Source: Alphaproteobacteria bacterium (GTDB taxonomy: Bacteria > Pseudomonadota > Alphaproteobacteria > UBA828). Taken from it: 52,741 nucleotides of DNA. The stretch lies in the NCBI GenBank assembly GCA_022826345.1, contig JAJDVB010000112.1, positions 1-52,741 of the forward strand, written 5' to 3'. The notes beneath the pieces were generated by a model. It worked only from the letters and a program-made list of their open reading frames with translations, ran no database searches and was not told where the DNA came from. Positions 8,651 to 16,181 of this stretch are shown in pieces (position 1 is the stretch's first letter; every line of letters starts with the position of its first letter). Position numbers and translations under genes: made by a program.

Positions 8651-10462
8651 ATGATACGGAATCCGGTCGCCACGCCCATCCTTGCGCGCCGTTTCGATGC
8701 CATCGTGCGCGAGATGTCGAACGCGCTGCTGCGCTCGGCTCGCTCCAGCGTCATCGCCGCCGCCAAGGATTTCTCCTGCGCCCTCCTTACCCATGACGAT
8801 CGGCTGATCGCTGCTGCCGAAGGCCTGCCGGTGCACGTGCTCGGGTGCCACCTGCAGACCCGTTCGATGCGCACCCTTCATCCGGACCTGCGGGAAGGCG
8901 ATGCCTTCCTCCACAACGATCCGTACCTCGGCAACACCCACGCGGCCGATCACGCGATCCTGGTGCCGGTGTTCATCGACGGGGTGCACACGTTCACCGC
9001 CTGCGCCAAGGCGCATCAGGCCGATATCGGCAATAGCGCCCCCACCACCTATCACGCCTTCGCGCGCGACGTGTACGAGGAGGGTGCGCTCATCTTCCCC
9101 TGCGTCCTCGTGGAGCGCGGGGGCGCGATCAACGACGATATCGTCCGCATGTGCGAACGGCGCATCCGGGTGCCGGCACAGTGGCGCGGCGACTTTCTCG
9201 CGCTGATCGGCGCCGCGCGGATTGGCGAGCGGCGCCTCAAGGAGTTGTGCGGGACGCTTGGCGCCGAGGTTGTTGCGGCCTCCGTCGAAGACTGGCTGGA
9301 CTACTCCGAGCAGCGCATGGCGCGGGCGATCGCGGGGCTGCCGGGTGCGTCGCTGGTCTCGGAAAGCGCGCACGATCCGGTGGACCCTATCTTGCCCGAC
9401 GGCATTTCGGTCAGGGTCGGAATCGAGGTGGACCCAAGCGCAGCCAGGATCACGGTCGATCTGCGTGACAACATCGATTGTGTCGATTGCGGCCTGAACC
9501 AGACGGAGGCCTGCTGTCTCGCGCACGTCTTCACGGCGATCTTCAACTGCCTCGACGACGACGTGCCGCGCAACGAGGGCGCGTTTCGCCGCGTCGAGGT
9601 GCTGATGCGAGACGGCTGTGCGATCGGGCGCCCGGCCTTCCCCCATAGTTGCTCGGTTTCGACCACGAACGTGGCCGAGCGCCTCATCTATGCCATTCAC
9701 AGCGGCTTCGCGCGTCTCGGCGAGGGGAGGGGTCTCGCCGAAGGCTCGGCAAGCATGGGCGGGGCGATGGCCGTGATCTCCGGCACCGATGCCCGCCGGG
9801 GCGGTGCCCCCTTCGTCAATCAACTGTTCCTCGGGGTCGGCGGCGGCCCTGCCGCCCCCGGCGCCGACGGGTGGCTGACCTATTGCCTGCCGACGGCGGC
9901 GGGCCTCGTTCACCTGGATAGCGTCGAGTTGGTGGAGAGCCGCTACCCGATCGCCGTGGATTCGGCGCGCATCGTCGCCGGCAGCGGCGGTGCGGGGCGC
10001 CGGCGTGGTGCGCCGGCAACGGAGGTCGTCTATGGCCCGACGCACGGCTCCCTTACCGCCGTCATTCCGTCGGACGGTCACCATGTCGCACCGCGCGGTG
10101 TGTGCGGAGGTGCCGACGCGACGGCGGGCCGCACCGCCAAGCTCGACCGCGACGGCCGGGAAACCGTGCTTCCCAATTTCGTGCAGCTCACTCTCGAGCC
10201 CGGCGAGCGGCTGCGGGCGACGGAAGGAGGCGGAGCCGGCTATGGCGATCCGTTGACGCGGGATGTAGAGCGCGTGCTGCACGACGTGGCCGAGGGTTGG
10301 GAAACGCGCGACAGCGCGCTGAACGCCTATGGCGTCGTTCTTTTGGAGCCGGGCGGTGGCCCGCTTGCTGTCGACGAGGCGGCGACCGAGGCCCGGCGGC
10401 GGGCGCTCACTCGGCGCGGACGCTGCGCCGGCGAGACAGAACCGATCCGATCACCATCATGA
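8651..10462 (+). CDS. hyuB: Hydantoinase B / oxoprolinase family protein
   Basis: A 603-residue member of the HyuB family, the B component of ATP-dependent N-methylhydantoinase and 5-oxoprolinase-type enzymes. Diagnostic stretches are the FLHNDPYLGNTHAADHAILVP metal-binding region, FACAKAHQADIG-like sequence (here TACAKAHQADIG), DLRDNIDCVDCGLNQTEA, and the glycine-rich GGGAGYGDPLTRD near the C-terminus. HyuB normally works with HyuA, the actin-like ATP-binding subunit. No hyuA lies next to it here: upstream is the cold shock gene and downstream is a convergent transporter. It could pair with a HyuA elsewhere or be a remnant of a split operon. The last 56 bases overlap the 3' end of the convergent DMT gene. 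Confidence 0.88.
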   Translation: MIRNPVATPILARRFDAIVREMSNALLRSARSSVIAAAKDFSCALLTHDDRLIAAAEGLPVHVLGCHLQTRSMRTLHPDLREGDAFLHNDPYLGNTHAADHAILVPVFIDGVHTFTACAKAHQADIGNSAPTTYHAFARDVYEEGALIFPCVLVERGGAINDDIVRMCERRIRVPAQWRGDFLALIGAARIGERRLKELCGTLGAEVVAASVEDWLDYSEQRMARAIAGLPGASLVSESAHDPVDPILPDGISVRVGIEVDPSAARITVDLRDNIDCVDCGLNQTEACCLAHVFTAIFNCLDDDVPRNEGAFRRVEVLMRDGCAIGRPAFPHSCSVSTTNVAERLIYAIHSGFARLGEGRGLAEGSASMGGAMAVISGTDARRGGAPFVNQLFLGVGGGPAAPGADGWLTYCLPTAAGLVHLDSVELVESRYPIAVDSARIVAGSGGAGRRRGAPATEVVYGPTHGSLTAVIPSDGHHVAPRGVCGGADATAGRTAKLDRDGRETVLPNFVQLTLEPGERLRATEGGGAGYGDPLTRDVERVLHDVAEGWETRDSALNAYGVVLLEPGGGPLAVDEAATEARRRALTRRGRCAGETEPIRSPS

Positions 10463-11309
10463 CGAAAGCGGCGAGCATCAGCGCTGCCGCTCCCCACACG
10501 TAGGCCGAATGGGTCTCGTCGAAGAAGAGAATGCCCCATCCGATGCCGCCGACCACGCCGATGATGTTCATGACGGAGAAGAGCGAGGCGCCGGCACGGC
10601 GCACGATCACGTAGAACATCGGCCACATGATGGCGTTGATGACGACTGCGGCGACGAGCGAGAGGTCGCCGTCCAGGTCCGGCCCGGGGAAAAGGTAGAG
10701 CTGCCCGGTCGCCGGCAAGAAGGGGACGAGAAGCAGCGCACCCGCAAAGAGGTTGCCGATTGCAAGGCCGAGCGACGAGGACTCGGGCGGACGGAAGCGC
10801 TCGACGAACACGTTGAGCGCGCCGAACCCGAAGGGAATCAGCAGCGCGATGACGAACCAGACCGCCATGCTGGGCGCAGGCAGGCTTTCCCCCGGAATGA
10901 CGATCAAGAGGACACCTGCGATGGCTGTCACCAGGCCCGCCGCGCTGATCAGGCGAAAGCGGTCGAGCCGGAAAACAACCGCGAGCGCATAGGTGAAGAC
11001 CGGGGTCAGCGTGAGCAGCAACACGGTGACGCCGGAGGGCAGCTTGGTCACGACAAAGGCGAGCAGCGCGAAGGGAAAGGCGAAGCCCAGGGCGGCGCTC
11101 ACGAAATAGAGCCTGATATGGGGCCAGGTGAGTTGCGGCAGCTCGCGCCGGGCGATTGCCGGTCCCAGAAGAACCAACCCGGCGCCGAGGGCATACCAGA
11201 ACACGTAAGCGAAATTGGGGAAGCCGGCATCGCCCGCGATCTTGTTGACCGGGATCAGCAAGCTGAAGTTGATGCCGGCGATGAGGATGAGGACGAGCGA
11301 GAGCGCCAT
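10407..11309 (-). CDS. DMT-superfamily (EamA) transporter
   Basis: A 300-residue integral membrane protein with about ten hydrophobic helices in two five-helix halves, as expected for two EamA domains. The drug/metabolite transporter superfamily exports amino acids, metabolites or drugs; the substrate here is unknown. ATG 11309 lies 8 bases after the lpxB stop, so it is the last cistron of the rseP-lpxB operon. The reading frame continues upstream without a natural start in better context. A proline and charge pattern (NKIAGDAGFPNFAYVFWYALGAG) follows helix 1, and the C-terminus ends with a basic RRRSVRAE tail. Its 3' end overlaps the hyuB 3' end by 56 bases on the opposite strand. Confidence 0.85.
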   Translation of the reverse strand: MALSLVLILIAGINFSLLIPVNKIAGDAGFPNFAYVFWYALGAGLVLLGPAIARRELPQLTWPHIRLYFVSAALGFAFPFALLAFVVTKLPSGVTVLLLTLTPVFTYALAVVFRLDRFRLISAAGLVTAIAGVLLIVIPGESLPAPSMAVWFVIALLIPFGFGALNVFVERFRPPESSSLGLAIGNLFAGALLLVPFLPATGQLYLFPGPDLDGDLSLVAAVVINAIMWPMFYVIVRRAGASLFSVMNIIGVVGGIGWGILFFDETHSAYVWGAAALMLAAFVMMVIGSVLSRRRSVRAE

Positions 11310-11317
11310 GACGGACG

Positions 11318-12508
11318 TCAGGTTGCGGTGCGGCTCTGCCGGCGCTCCGCGCCGGCTTCGATCAGGCTCAGGACGACCTCGGCGGCGCGCTCGCTCGGTG
11401 GCGGTCCGCCGCGCCCGAGCCGGGCAGCGATCTCGCGAAAGCTCTCGATCTGGTCGTGCCGGCGTCCGGCGTCGTGCAGCAGCTTCTCGACCGCGGGAAC
11501 CAGACGCCGCGGGGAGCATTGGCGCTGCACGAACTCCGGCGCCGCCCGGCGGTTCGCGATGATGTTGGGCATCGCGATGTGATCCACCAGGAGGATGCGC
11601 CGTGCGATCGCCGCGGTGAGCGGGTTCGCCCGGTAGCAGACGATCATAGGAACGGCCGCGAGCGCGAGCTCCAGCGTCGCCATGCCGGAGACCGTGAGCG
11701 CCGCGTCGCTCGCGGCGAAGGCGGCGTATTTCTCGGCCTTGCCCTCCACCACGGTCACGGGTGCGGCCCATGACGCGGTCTTGGCGGTTACGACTGCGCG
11801 GTTCTGCGGCAGCGTCGGCACCAGGACGCGGAGCCCCTCGATGCGGCGCGCCAGTTGGCGCACGGTCTCGCCGAATACCGGCTCGTGCCGGCGCAGCTCG
11901 CTGGCGCGGCTGCCCGGCAGGACGGCGAGCACCGGTTGGTCGGGCGTGAAGCCGAGGCGTGCACGGAGGTCCGGCCCGTCGGCCTCGGCAATCGGCTCCT
12001 CCAATAGGGGATGGCCGACGAAACTGGCATCCAGGTCCACGGCCTCGAAATAGGGCGGCTCAAACGGAAACAGACAGAGCACGTGGTCGAGATAACGCGC
12101 GATCTCGGCCGCGCGCCCCGGCCGATAGGCCCAAACGGTCGGCGCCACGTAGTGAACCAGGGGAAAACCTGCGCCCTTCAGCCTGCGCGCGACCCGGAGC
12201 GCAAAGCCCGGCACGTCGACCGAGACGAAGGCCGCTGGCCGCGACCGGCGAGCTGTGCGCGCCGTGGCCCGAATGCGCCCGAGCATCCGTGGCACGTGGG
12301 GGACGACCTCGAACAGCCCCATCAACGACAGCTCGGTGTAAGGAAACAGGCTTTCCAGCCCCTGCTCGGCCATGAGGGGGCCGCCGATGCCGGCGAACCG
12401 GACTCGATCGCCGGTGCGCCGCTTGAGCGCCTCCATCAGGCGGGAAGCGATAAGGTCGCCGGACGGCTCGCCCGCGATCAGAAAGATCAGCGGCGCGGCG
12501 CGCTCCAT
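11318..12508 (-). CDS. lpxB: Lipid-A-disaccharide synthase
   Basis: A 396-residue GT-B glycosyltransferase (GT19) that joins UDP-2,3-diacylglucosamine and lipid X to give the lipid A disaccharide at the inner membrane. Family hallmarks are the N-terminal FLIAGEPSGDL, FAGIGGPLMAEQGLESLFP, SVDVPGFALRVARRLK, HYVAPTVWAYRPGRA and FVGHPLLEE, plus LAVLPGSRASE in the C-terminal domain. Its length matches the family. It lies 8 bases downstream of the lpxI stop and is followed directly by the DMT gene, in the conserved alphaproteobacterial lpx order. Confidence 0.97.
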   Translation of the reverse strand: MERAAPLIFLIAGEPSGDLIASRLMEALKRRTGDRVRFAGIGGPLMAEQGLESLFPYTELSLMGLFEVVPHVPRMLGRIRATARTARRSRPAAFVSVDVPGFALRVARRLKGAGFPLVHYVAPTVWAYRPGRAAEIARYLDHVLCLFPFEPPYFEAVDLDASFVGHPLLEEPIAEADGPDLRARLGFTPDQPVLAVLPGSRASELRRHEPVFGETVRQLARRIEGLRVLVPTLPQNRAVVTAKTASWAAPVTVVEGKAEKYAAFAASDAALTVSGMATLELALAAVPMIVCYRANPLTAAIARRILLVDHIAMPNIIANRRAAPEFVQRQCSPRRLVPAVEKLLHDAGRRHDQIESFREIAARLGRGGPPPSERAAEVVLSLIEAGAERRQSRTAT

Positions 12509-12516
12509 TCCGCCCG

Positions 12517-13335
12517 TCAGCTCACGCCGACCATGAACACGCCACGCTCGTCGGCGCGCGCGACCGCCCGATCGCGCTCCAGGATCAGCGTCTCGCCGGC
12601 CTCGACCGCCACCCCCCGGAAGCCGGCTTCGGCGAGCCTCTCGATCGTGTCCGCCCCAATCGTCGGCAGATCGGCCCGGCGCTCCTGACCGGGCTTCTTC
12701 ATCTTGACCAGCACGGCACCTGGCCCGGCCTCCTGCAGCGCGGCGCAGCGTTCGATCAACCCGTCCGTCCCTTCGACGCCTTCGACGCCGAGGACGCGGC
12801 CCGCCTGTACGACCACGGCCTGCCCGATGTCCTGCGCACCCAGCGCGCGCGCAGCCTCGACACCGACGGCGATGTCGCGTTCGGCATCTTCGTCGGGAGC
12901 GCGCCGGCCGATCACGCCGGCGGGCGCGCAGAGCGTCGCAATCAGGTCGTCGGCGCCGACGACGGTGAAGCCTTCGTCTTCAAGCTCGGTAATCACGAGG
13001 GAGAGGAGCGCGTCGTCGCCCTTGGTCTTTGCGCGCGCGATGCGCCCCATGAGGCGCATGCCGCGCAGGTCGACCTTGAGAGAGGAGAGGGAGGGCCGGC
13101 GGATCGAGCCGGCAAGCACGACCTCGCGGCAACTCGCTTGCCTCAGCGCCTTCAACAGGGCGCCGACCGCGCCGAGCCCGAGCCAGCGGTGGGGAACGCC
13201 CGCGCAGGTCTCCGGGTCCGTCTCGCCCTCGAACGCGATGACCAGGACCTCGCGGCCTTCGCCCTTGCATGCCCGCGCAATCAGGCCTGGCAGCGGCCCG
13301 CCGCCGGCAATAATTCCTAGGCTACTCGCCGCCAT
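12517..13335 (-). CDS. lpxI: UDP-2,3-diacylglucosamine diphosphatase LpxI
   Basis: A 272-residue LpxI, the alphaproteobacterial enzyme that hydrolyses UDP-2,3-diacylglucosamine to lipid X in place of the metallo-enzyme LpxH found in gammaproteobacteria. The start has the GIIAGGGPLPGLIA motif, followed by VVLAGSIRRPSLSSLKVDLRG, a GDDALLS segment and ADLPTIGADTIERLAEAGFRG near the end. The start overlaps the lpxA 3' end by 14 bases, and the stop lies 8 bases before lpxB. The gene therefore sits exactly between the steps before and after it in the pathway. Confidence 0.96.
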   Translation of the reverse strand: MAASSLGIIAGGGPLPGLIARACKGEGREVLVIAFEGETDPETCAGVPHRWLGLGAVGALLKALRQASCREVVLAGSIRRPSLSSLKVDLRGMRLMGRIARAKTKGDDALLSLVITELEDEGFTVVGADDLIATLCAPAGVIGRRAPDEDAERDIAVGVEAARALGAQDIGQAVVVQAGRVLGVEGVEGTDGLIERCAALQEAGPGAVLVKMKKPGQERRADLPTIGADTIERLAEAGFRGVAVEAGETLILERDRAVARADERGVFMVGVS

Positions 13336-14122
13336 CGTCCCTGGGTTGGCAAATCGAACGTTCGCGATCGACCCGCATGAAGTCGACGATATCCATGACC
13401 GGCTCGTTGTCCTGGAACAGCTCGGTGACGTCCGCGAGACGCTCGGTCATGGTCCCTTCCTGCGCGAAGAGCAGCCGGAAGGCCCGCCTGAGATCGTGGA
13501 CGATGTCGCGGCTGAAGCCCCGGCGCTTGAGCCCGACGAGATTGAGACCGGTCAGGCGCGCGCGATCGCCCATGGCCGAGCCATAGGGAATGATGTCGTG
13601 CTCGACCCCGGACATGCCGCCGACGATCGCATGGCGCCCAATGCGGACGAACTGATGAATGCCGGCAAGGCCACCGATAATGGCCCAGTCGTCGACCGTC
13701 ACGTGGCCGCCCAGCGTCGCGTTGTTGGCCATGACGACATGGTCGCCGACGATGCAGTCGTGGGCGACGTGGGTCGCGATCATGAACAGGCAGTTGTTGC
13801 CGACGCGGGTGAGCATGCGGCCGTGGGGCGTCCCCGGGCTCATGGTCACGTGCTCGCGGATGACGTTGTCCGCGCCGATCTCGAGCCGCGACGGCTCGCC
13901 TCGGTACTTGGTGTCCTGGGGCGGATGGCCGATCGAGGCAAAGGGATAAATGCTGGTGCGCGCTCCGATCGTCGTGCGCCCGGTAACGATGGCGTGCGAG
14001 ACCAAGCGGACGTCGTCACCGAGGACCGCATCGGCCCCGACGATGCAATAGGGGCCGATGCTGACGCCGTCGCCGAGCTGGGCGCCTGGCTCGACGATCG
14101 CGGTCGAGTGAATGTCCGTCAC
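13322..14122 (-). CDS. lpxA: Acyl-ACP:UDP-N-acetylglucosamine O-acyltransferase
   Basis: A 266-residue left-handed beta-helix acyltransferase that performs the first lipid A step, transfer of an R-3-hydroxyacyl chain from ACP to UDP-GlcNAc. Hexapeptide repeats run from about residue 5 to 190. The THVAHDCIVGDHVVMANN region holds the conserved histidine cluster, followed by GIHQFVRIG and the C-terminal signature LTGLNLVGLKRRGF that begins the helical tail. The C-terminal helical region matches the family and the length is usual. It starts 1 base after the fabZ stop. Confidence 0.97.
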   Translation of the reverse strand: MTDIHSTAIVEPGAQLGDGVSIGPYCIVGADAVLGDDVRLVSHAIVTGRTTIGARTSIYPFASIGHPPQDTKYRGEPSRLEIGADNVIREHVTMSPGTPHGRMLTRVGNNCLFMIATHVAHDCIVGDHVVMANNATLGGHVTVDDWAIIGGLAGIHQFVRIGRHAIVGGMSGVEHDIIPYGSAMGDRARLTGLNLVGLKRRGFSRDIVHDLRRAFRLLFAQEGTMTERLADVTELFQDNEPVMDIVDFMRVDRERSICQPRDDGGE

Positions 14123-14123
14123 G

Positions 14124-14594
14124 TCAGGTGTCTTCCAAGATCATCGCCGAGTACGTCGCTTCTGCCACCGCCTGGCCTTCCACCTCCGCCCTGGCCTCGA
14201 ACTTCCAGACGTTCCGGCGGCGGTGCTTCTTGGTGACATGGATAAAGAGCTGATCGCCCGGCACCACGGGCCGGCGGAAGCGGCAATGTTCGACCGACAT
14301 GAAATAGACGAGCTTGCCGGCCATCGCGGGGCCGAGGGTGGCCACCACGAGCACGGCCGCGCTCTGCGCCATCGATTCGATGACCAGCACACCCGGCATG
14401 ACCGGCATACGTGCAAAGTGTCCTTGGAAGTACGATTCGTTGATCGACACGTTCTTGATGCCGACGGCGCTCACGTCGGGGACAACGTCGATCATGCGAT
14501 CGATCATGAGGAACGGGTAGCGATGGGGGATCGCATGGAGGATCTCCTCGATGTCCATGCGTTCCACTGTTGGCATTGGTGCCGTTTCGTTCAT
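14124..14594 (-). CDS. fabZ: 3-hydroxyacyl-[ACP] dehydratase FabZ
   Basis: A hot-dog-fold dehydratase of type II fatty acid synthesis that competes with LpxA/LpxD for 3-hydroxyacyl-ACP. Visible motifs are the [10 protein letters not shown] signature, the catalytic region [22 protein letters not shown] with its histidine, and a conserved FR(R)PVVPGDQL segment. I take ATG 14594, giving 156 residues, because it overlaps the lpxD stop as ATGA, the junction style used elsewhere in this operon. The frame is open back to 14651 inside lpxD, but that extension has no family similarity. Confidence 0.96.
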   Translation of the reverse strand: MNETAPMPTVERMDIEEILHAIPHRYPFLMIDRMIDVVPDVSAVGIKNVSINESYFQGHFARMPVMPGVLVIESMAQSAAVLVVATLGPAMAGKLVYFMSVEHCRFRRPVVPGDQLFIHVTKKHRRRNVWKFEARAEVEGQAVAEATYSAMILEDT

Positions 14595-15619
14595 TCCGGG
14601 GTCGCCTTGCCTGTTGCCAGCCGCGCCAGATGCGCGCTCTGACGGTGCCATTGCCGGATCGGCACGGCAGGCGTGCCGCCGTAGGTCCCGCCCGGCTCGA
14701 TATCGCGAGTGACGCCCGTCTGGCCCGCGAGCCGGACGTCGTCGCCGACCGTGCGGTGATCCGCTACGCCGACCTGACCCGCAATCTGAACGAATTCGCC
14801 AACCCTGGCGCTGCCGGCGAGCGCGCTTTGGGCCGCAATCACGCTACCCCGCCCGACGCGGACGTTGTGGGCGATCTGCACCAGATTGTCGATCCGGCAT
14901 CCTTGGGCGATCACCGTGTCGGGGCCGGATCCGCGGTCGATGGTGGTGTTGGCACCGATCTCCACGTCATCTTCGATCAGGACGCGGCCGAGCTGCGGTA
15001 TCTTCACGTGGCCGCCCCGATCGATCGCGAAGCCGAATCCCTCCTGGCCGATGCGGACGCCGGGGAAGATCGCCACCCGAGCGCCGATCAGACAGTGGGA
15101 GAGAGAGGAACCGGCCCCGATCCTCGTGTCATCACCGATCTCGACAGAGGGACCTATGGTGACGTTGGCTCCGACCAGACATCGAGCGCCGATACGCGCA
15201 TCCGCGTCGATGACGGCACCCGCCTCAACCCGGCATCCGGTGCCGAGAACTGCCGTCGAGTCGATCACCGCCGCAGGGTGCACCCCCGGCTCCGGCGCTG
15301 GAACCGGATGAAACAACTGGGCAGCCTGCGCGAAGGACTTGTAGGGATTGTCGCTGGTCAGAACCGCCACGTCCTCAGGTGCGCGATCAGCCAGCGTAGC
15401 CGGTGCAATGCAGGCGCCAGCCCGGCAGGTGGCGAACGCGTCGACATATTTTGAATTGACGAGGAAGCTCAGGTGCTGCGATGTGGCGTGGCTGAGGGGT
15501 GCCACGTCGGCAAGCCGCCTCGCTGGGTCAGCCCCCGCCGCGAGCTCTGCCCCTGCGGCCTCGGCGATTTCGGCCAGCGTGAACGGTCCCGCTACGGCGT
15601 AAAAGCGTGGATCGGGCAT
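14591..15619 (-). CDS. lpxD: UDP-3-O-(3-hydroxyacyl)glucosamine N-acyltransferase
   Basis: A 342-residue LpxD, the third lipid A enzyme, which adds the N-linked hydroxyacyl chain. The N-terminal uridine-binding domain (to about residue 100) contains [17 protein letters not shown]. The left-handed beta-helix follows with many [LIV]-G-x(4) hexapeptides, including [20 protein letters not shown]. The histidine-rich [16 protein letters not shown] and [12 protein letters not shown] regions contain the expected catalytic histidine. The C-terminal helix is short ([14 protein letters not shown]). The start codon overlaps the upstream skp stop as TAATG. Confidence 0.97.
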   Translation of the reverse strand: MPDPRFYAVAGPFTLAEIAEAAGAELAAGADPARRLADVAPLSHATSQHLSFLVNSKYVDAFATCRAGACIAPATLADRAPEDVAVLTSDNPYKSFAQAAQLFHPVPAPEPGVHPAAVIDSTAVLGTGCRVEAGAVIDADARIGARCLVGANVTIGPSVEIGDDTRIGAGSSLSHCLIGARVAIFPGVRIGQEGFGFAIDRGGHVKIPQLGRVLIEDDVEIGANTTIDRGSGPDTVIAQGCRIDNLVQIAHNVRVGRGSVIAAQSALAGSARVGEFVQIAGQVGVADHRTVGDDVRLAGQTGVTRDIEPGGTYGGTPAVPIRQWHRQSAHLARLATGKATPE

Positions 15620-16179
15620 TAGTTCTCGTCGAACGTGAGCACGATCTCGGGATACGCCTCGTTCAACCGTTCAATCACCATGTCGGTCAGGTTGAACTCG
15701 GAGACAGCGAATATCGACTCATGAACCGGCAGCACGAGTTCAATTCCTTGGTCGGTCGCGACCTCTTCCACGACGATGCCGAGGATTTCGCGAAAGCGAA
15801 TTTCGCCTTCAGTCACGGCGCGCTGCAGGATCTGGCCGTGCGCTTGCGCCCTCTGGTCCGCAGTTGCGACTTCGGCGTTGAAGGCACGCTGGCGTTCCTC
15901 CAACACCGCGGGTGCGAGCAATGTCGACTGTTGCTCGAGCTCGTCGCGGGCGGCGCGCAGTCGCTCCGCCTCTCGTTGCGCCTCTGCGGCATAGCTCTTG
16001 CGCTGCGCCTCGCCCTGGTTCCGGATCGAGTGAATAGCCGACGCTTCGCCGAGAATCCGCGCCATCTCGATGACGGCCACACGCGTCCCGTGCTCATCCG
16101 CCCAAGCGTTTGTGTTGCCACCCACCACGCAGGTGATGGCCAGCGCGAAGACGATCCAGATTCGGCTCAATCCCTGCAT
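15619..16179 (-). CDS. skp: OmpH/Skp-like periplasmic chaperone
   Basis: A 186-residue OmpH/Skp family protein that escorts unfolded outer-membrane proteins to the BAM complex. Residues 1-27 are a signal peptide ([15 protein letters not shown]...AWA). The mature part starts with a beta segment ([12 protein letters not shown]) and continues as a long charged, glutamine/arginine/glutamate-rich coiled coil from about residue 45 to 135. This matches the tentacle fold of Skp trimers. A hydrophobic strand near the end ([12 protein letters not shown]) closes the core. It lies 2 bases after bamA, matching the conserved bamA-skp-lpxD order. Confidence 0.9.
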   Translation of the reverse strand: MQGLSRIWIVFALAITCVVGGNTNAWADEHGTRVAVIEMARILGEASAIHSIRNQGEAQRKSYAAEAQREAERLRAARDELEQQSTLLAPAVLEERQRAFNAEVATADQRAQAHGQILQRAVTEGEIRFREILGIVVEEVATDQGIELVLPVHESIFAVSEFNLTDMVIERLNEAYPEIVLTFDEN

Positions 16180-16181
16180 CT

